64,000 nucleotides of DNA from Histomonas meleagridis. Its lineage: Eukaryota > Parabasalia > Tritrichomonadida > Dientamoebidae. The first letter of the stretch is position 1. Each line of letters starts with the position of its first letter. The position numbers were made by a program, and so were the translations under genes. The notes under the pieces were generated by a model. That model searched no databases. It was given only the letters and a program-made list of their open reading frames with translations, and was not told where the DNA came from. Positions 61,865-64,000 of this stretch are shown one piece after another. The DNA is taken from positions 62,001-126,000 of the forward strand of contig WSYJ01000029.1 in assembly GCA_020186115.1 (NCBI GenBank), given 5' to 3'.

Positions 61865-63709
61865 TATTTTCAAATATAAAATTTCATAAATTTACATAAT
61901 AAAATAAAAAGAACATATAAAAGAAATTTATTAATAAAATAACATTTATTTTTTTCGTGATTGAATCGCACGTTCTTCATCAACATATTGAGGAAGTTGA
62001 ATCGTTTGTTGAATATCTCGTTGTAAGTCTTCTTTGCTATATAATGTGCCTTGTGCGCGTTGTAAAATTCGTTGAAAGTTTCGGAGTGTCGTCGCGGTAT
62101 ATTCTTCTGATAAGCCGCAAACGCGCCATGTTCGCTGTTTAACATCAGTCATTTCAACATCAACAAATTGTCCATCGTATTTTTCTAATGTTTCAGTAAT
62201 TCGTCCAAAACTAAAAATCGGTGTCATCTCTGAACCTGAAACTACACTACCAAAACTTTCGTTATGTGTATAATCATTAGTAATTTGAACTGTAATCGGA
62301 TCTTGTGAATGTTCTGTCCAAATATAAAATTTAGTATATTTCTCATTATTTATATCTTTATTACAAAATACAATTCCAATGGGGTCAATAGGTAAAAATT
62401 GATGTGGATTATTAAGTAATGTATCAAGATATTTCAAACGTAAATATGGACGTAATTCAATACTAAAGTCATCATTTTGAAATTCTTCAACAAATAATTT
62501 ATGTCGTTCTTGATGTTTCCGTGATTGAATAACTTTAAACGCATAACCCATTCGTGAATCATACGTTTTATGTTGTAAATCTTCGCCTTCATATCGATAA
62601 ATATCAGTAATATAATAATATTTATAGTCGTGTATTAGTTGGTGAATATGTTAATATACCTTCTAATATAGTAGATGTTAAACATTGTGTGCGATTATTA
62701 TTTTCAGGTAAATAAATATTAACTTCACGTGTAAAATTATCATTGTCACTGATTAAATAGCGTTCTGGACCCCGAAGAAATAATAAACATCGTTTGCCAG
62801 GTGGCTCTGGCATGCAAATATAATGATGTGTAATATCATTATTAATATGATTAACAATACGTGAATTAAATTGATAATATCGTGAAAATATAATACTTTC
62901 TTCTGGAACTTCTAATAATATTCGTAATGAATTACGGATGTTTTCTTTGTTTCGATAATCAACATTTCGGCCAATATTATAGAATACTGTTTCATCTTGT
63001 TTTTCTTCTTTATAATTTGTTTTACCTTCTTCTTCTCCTTCAATTATTTCTTTCGTTATTTCAATATTTATAATTTCATTGTTATTATTATTACGTGATA
63101 AAATCGTTTTGTTTTTGTTATTATTATTTGATTTATTTGATTTATTAACAATTTTATTCATTAGTCGTCCATCTTCTGTAATATCTAAATAAATATCTTT
63201 TAATGATTGAAGATATTTAGTTTTAGTAATACCTTGAGAATAATATTCTTGAATAACTGAAAGACTTTCTGAAAGAGAATATGAAAGTTCTTCAATTAAC
63301 CATCGAATAATAAAATAATAACATAAATCACTGTTTCGACGTGTACAAACTCCAATAAATTGTGTAGGTGACTTATCTAAACTTTCTGATATAAAACGTT
63401 TAAATAATGAAAACTCAATACCATCTGGAAGACGTCCTTTAGGAAGATAAATAATTTTATACTCAATAGGACATGGATTAGGAAATTCAACTGTTTGACG
63501 AAATAAAAAAATAACTGTGGGTAAAAATGGACTTCTTCCTCGTAAAAATTGATTAACCTCTTGTAATGTAATATTTCGTCCATCTGGAAATGGAATTGGG
63601 ACTAATGGTGAATTCCCTATATTTCGTAATTTTTCCATTCTGTCTTTCTTCCCTTAAAAAATTAACATCGTATGTGAATTAATTTCAATTGAAAATTGTA
63701 AACGTGCTT
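61865..63709. repeat. Right arm of the 1.85-kb inverted duplication
   Basis: Mirror copy of 59028-60873. Outside 63709 the flanks differ completely from those of the left arm, giving a sharp boundary about 70 bp upstream of the gene start. Confidence 0.95.
61946..63638 (-). pseudogene. Capping-enzyme-like pseudoenzyme gene, copy 2 (frameshifted near 62628)
   Basis: Minus-strand twin of 59099-60792. From the ATG at 63638 the frame is open 338 codons to about 62622. There one extra T (ACTATAAAT versus ACATAAAT in copy 1) shifts it into a stop. The downstream 201 codons (62551-61946) are open through the point where copy 1 is broken. So each copy is damaged at a different site, and the undamaged version can be read only by comparing them. 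Domain content and missing catalytic motifs are as in copy 1. A functional gene elsewhere, or sequence errors here, are both possible. Confidence 0.75.
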
Positions 63710-63917
63710 TTTTCTTTCAAGCATTATTATTACTCCTCGTGTTCTGATAATTTATTAGGTTAAATGAATATAACACATTCATGGTATCATTGTAAACAAA
63801 TTCAAAAATACATTGGAATGAAAAGAAAAAATTCATTCGCAAATTGAATGTTAATTATCATTTGAGAATAAAAACATGAAAAAAAAATATTTACAAAAAA
63901 TTATTTATAAATCTATA
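63710..63917. other. Short intergenic stretch
   Basis: AT-rich, with no gene or RNA seen. It separates the right repeat arm from the 3' end of the next minus-strand gene. Confidence 0.4.
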
Positions 63918-64000
63918 TCATTTGGATGCAATTGCATCCAGTTCTTCCCTCAAAAGCAAACAAACATTATCAATTTCAGATGCGCCAAATTTTTCTCTTT
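63918..64000 (-). CDS. C-terminal end of a gene running off the right edge
   Basis: On the minus strand the last bases of the window read REKFGASEIDNVCLLLREEL then DAIASK and TGA. About 26 codons are visible, too few to name a family. The helical, Leu/Glu-rich tail with no low-complexity bias favours a real protein. The other two frames are closed by stops. Confidence 0.5.
   Translation of the reverse strand, partial: REKFGASEIDNVCLLLREELDAIASK

Noticed and set aside
59028-63709. Interpretation of the 1.85-kb inverted repeat as a DNA transposon or virus-derived element
   Set aside because: The arms are whole capping-like genes with short flanks. No transposase, integrase, polymerase or capsid gene is present and the spacer is a BspA fossil.

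Overview
The window comes from a protist nuclear genome, most likely a parabasalid of the Tritrichomonas/Trichomonas type. It is very AT-rich and compact, and almost every gene is one open frame. Several signs point to this group: two hydrogenosome-type [FeFe]-hydrogenases with short N-terminal presequences, an Initiator-binding-domain (IBD) protein, initiator-like TCA(+1) motifs 7-24 bases upstream of several start codons, a BspA-like leucine-rich surface protein, DUF3447/ankyrin gene remains, and stop codons that overlap TAAA. The species itself is inferred, not proven.

Layout. 1-3.1 kb: the 5' part of a kelch gene and a canonical short [FeFe]-hydrogenase. 3.1-11.2 kb: a giant PH-BEACH-WD protein. 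11.2-12.7 kb: ankyrin-gene debris. 12.7-15.6 kb: a multi-MRH (mannose-6-phosphate-receptor-like) type I membrane protein. 15.7-16.6 kb: a 345-bp inverted duplication carrying two tRNA-His genes, followed by ribosomal protein eL41. 17-24.5 kb: a helical hypothetical protein, a 0.63-kb ATT microsatellite, an IBD transcription factor, an unclassified structured RNA candidate and a zinc-binding hypothetical. 24.6-28 kb: Raptor (TORC1). 28-32.8 kb: BspA debris, a long divergent [FeFe]-hydrogenase with altered active-site residues, a coiled-coil protein and a PDI-like protein. 33-36.7 kb: ankyrin debris and a DUF5057-like surface protein. 36.8-47.1 kb: a dense block of MON2-like, Nup62/Nsp1-like, ARM-repeat, TAF5-like and alpha-tubulin genes. 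47.6-55.2 kb: an ARM-repeat gene with an anomalous 5' end, a BspA-like surface protein and a SAC9-type phosphoinositide phosphatase. 55.7-58.8 kb: a small acidic hypothetical, a beta-adaptin relic and a MIF4G (eIF4G-like) protein. 59-63.7 kb: a nearly perfect 1.85-kb inverted duplication of a capping-enzyme-like gene. Each copy is frameshifted at a different place, and all recognisable catalytic motifs are lost. The window ends inside another gene.

The genes do not form an operon. Most are housekeeping functions: transcription (IBD, TAF5, capping-like), translation (eL41, tRNA-His, MIF4G), membrane traffic and signalling (BEACH, MON2, SAC9, Raptor, MRH receptor) and hydrogenosomal metabolism. 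The gene-poor gaps hold fossils of expanding surface (BspA) and ankyrin families.

The items most worth a second look are the divergent hydrogenase, the capping pseudoenzyme duplication, the structured RNA candidate at 22.28-22.57 kb, and the stalk-membrane-tail cassette shared by unrelated surface proteins.
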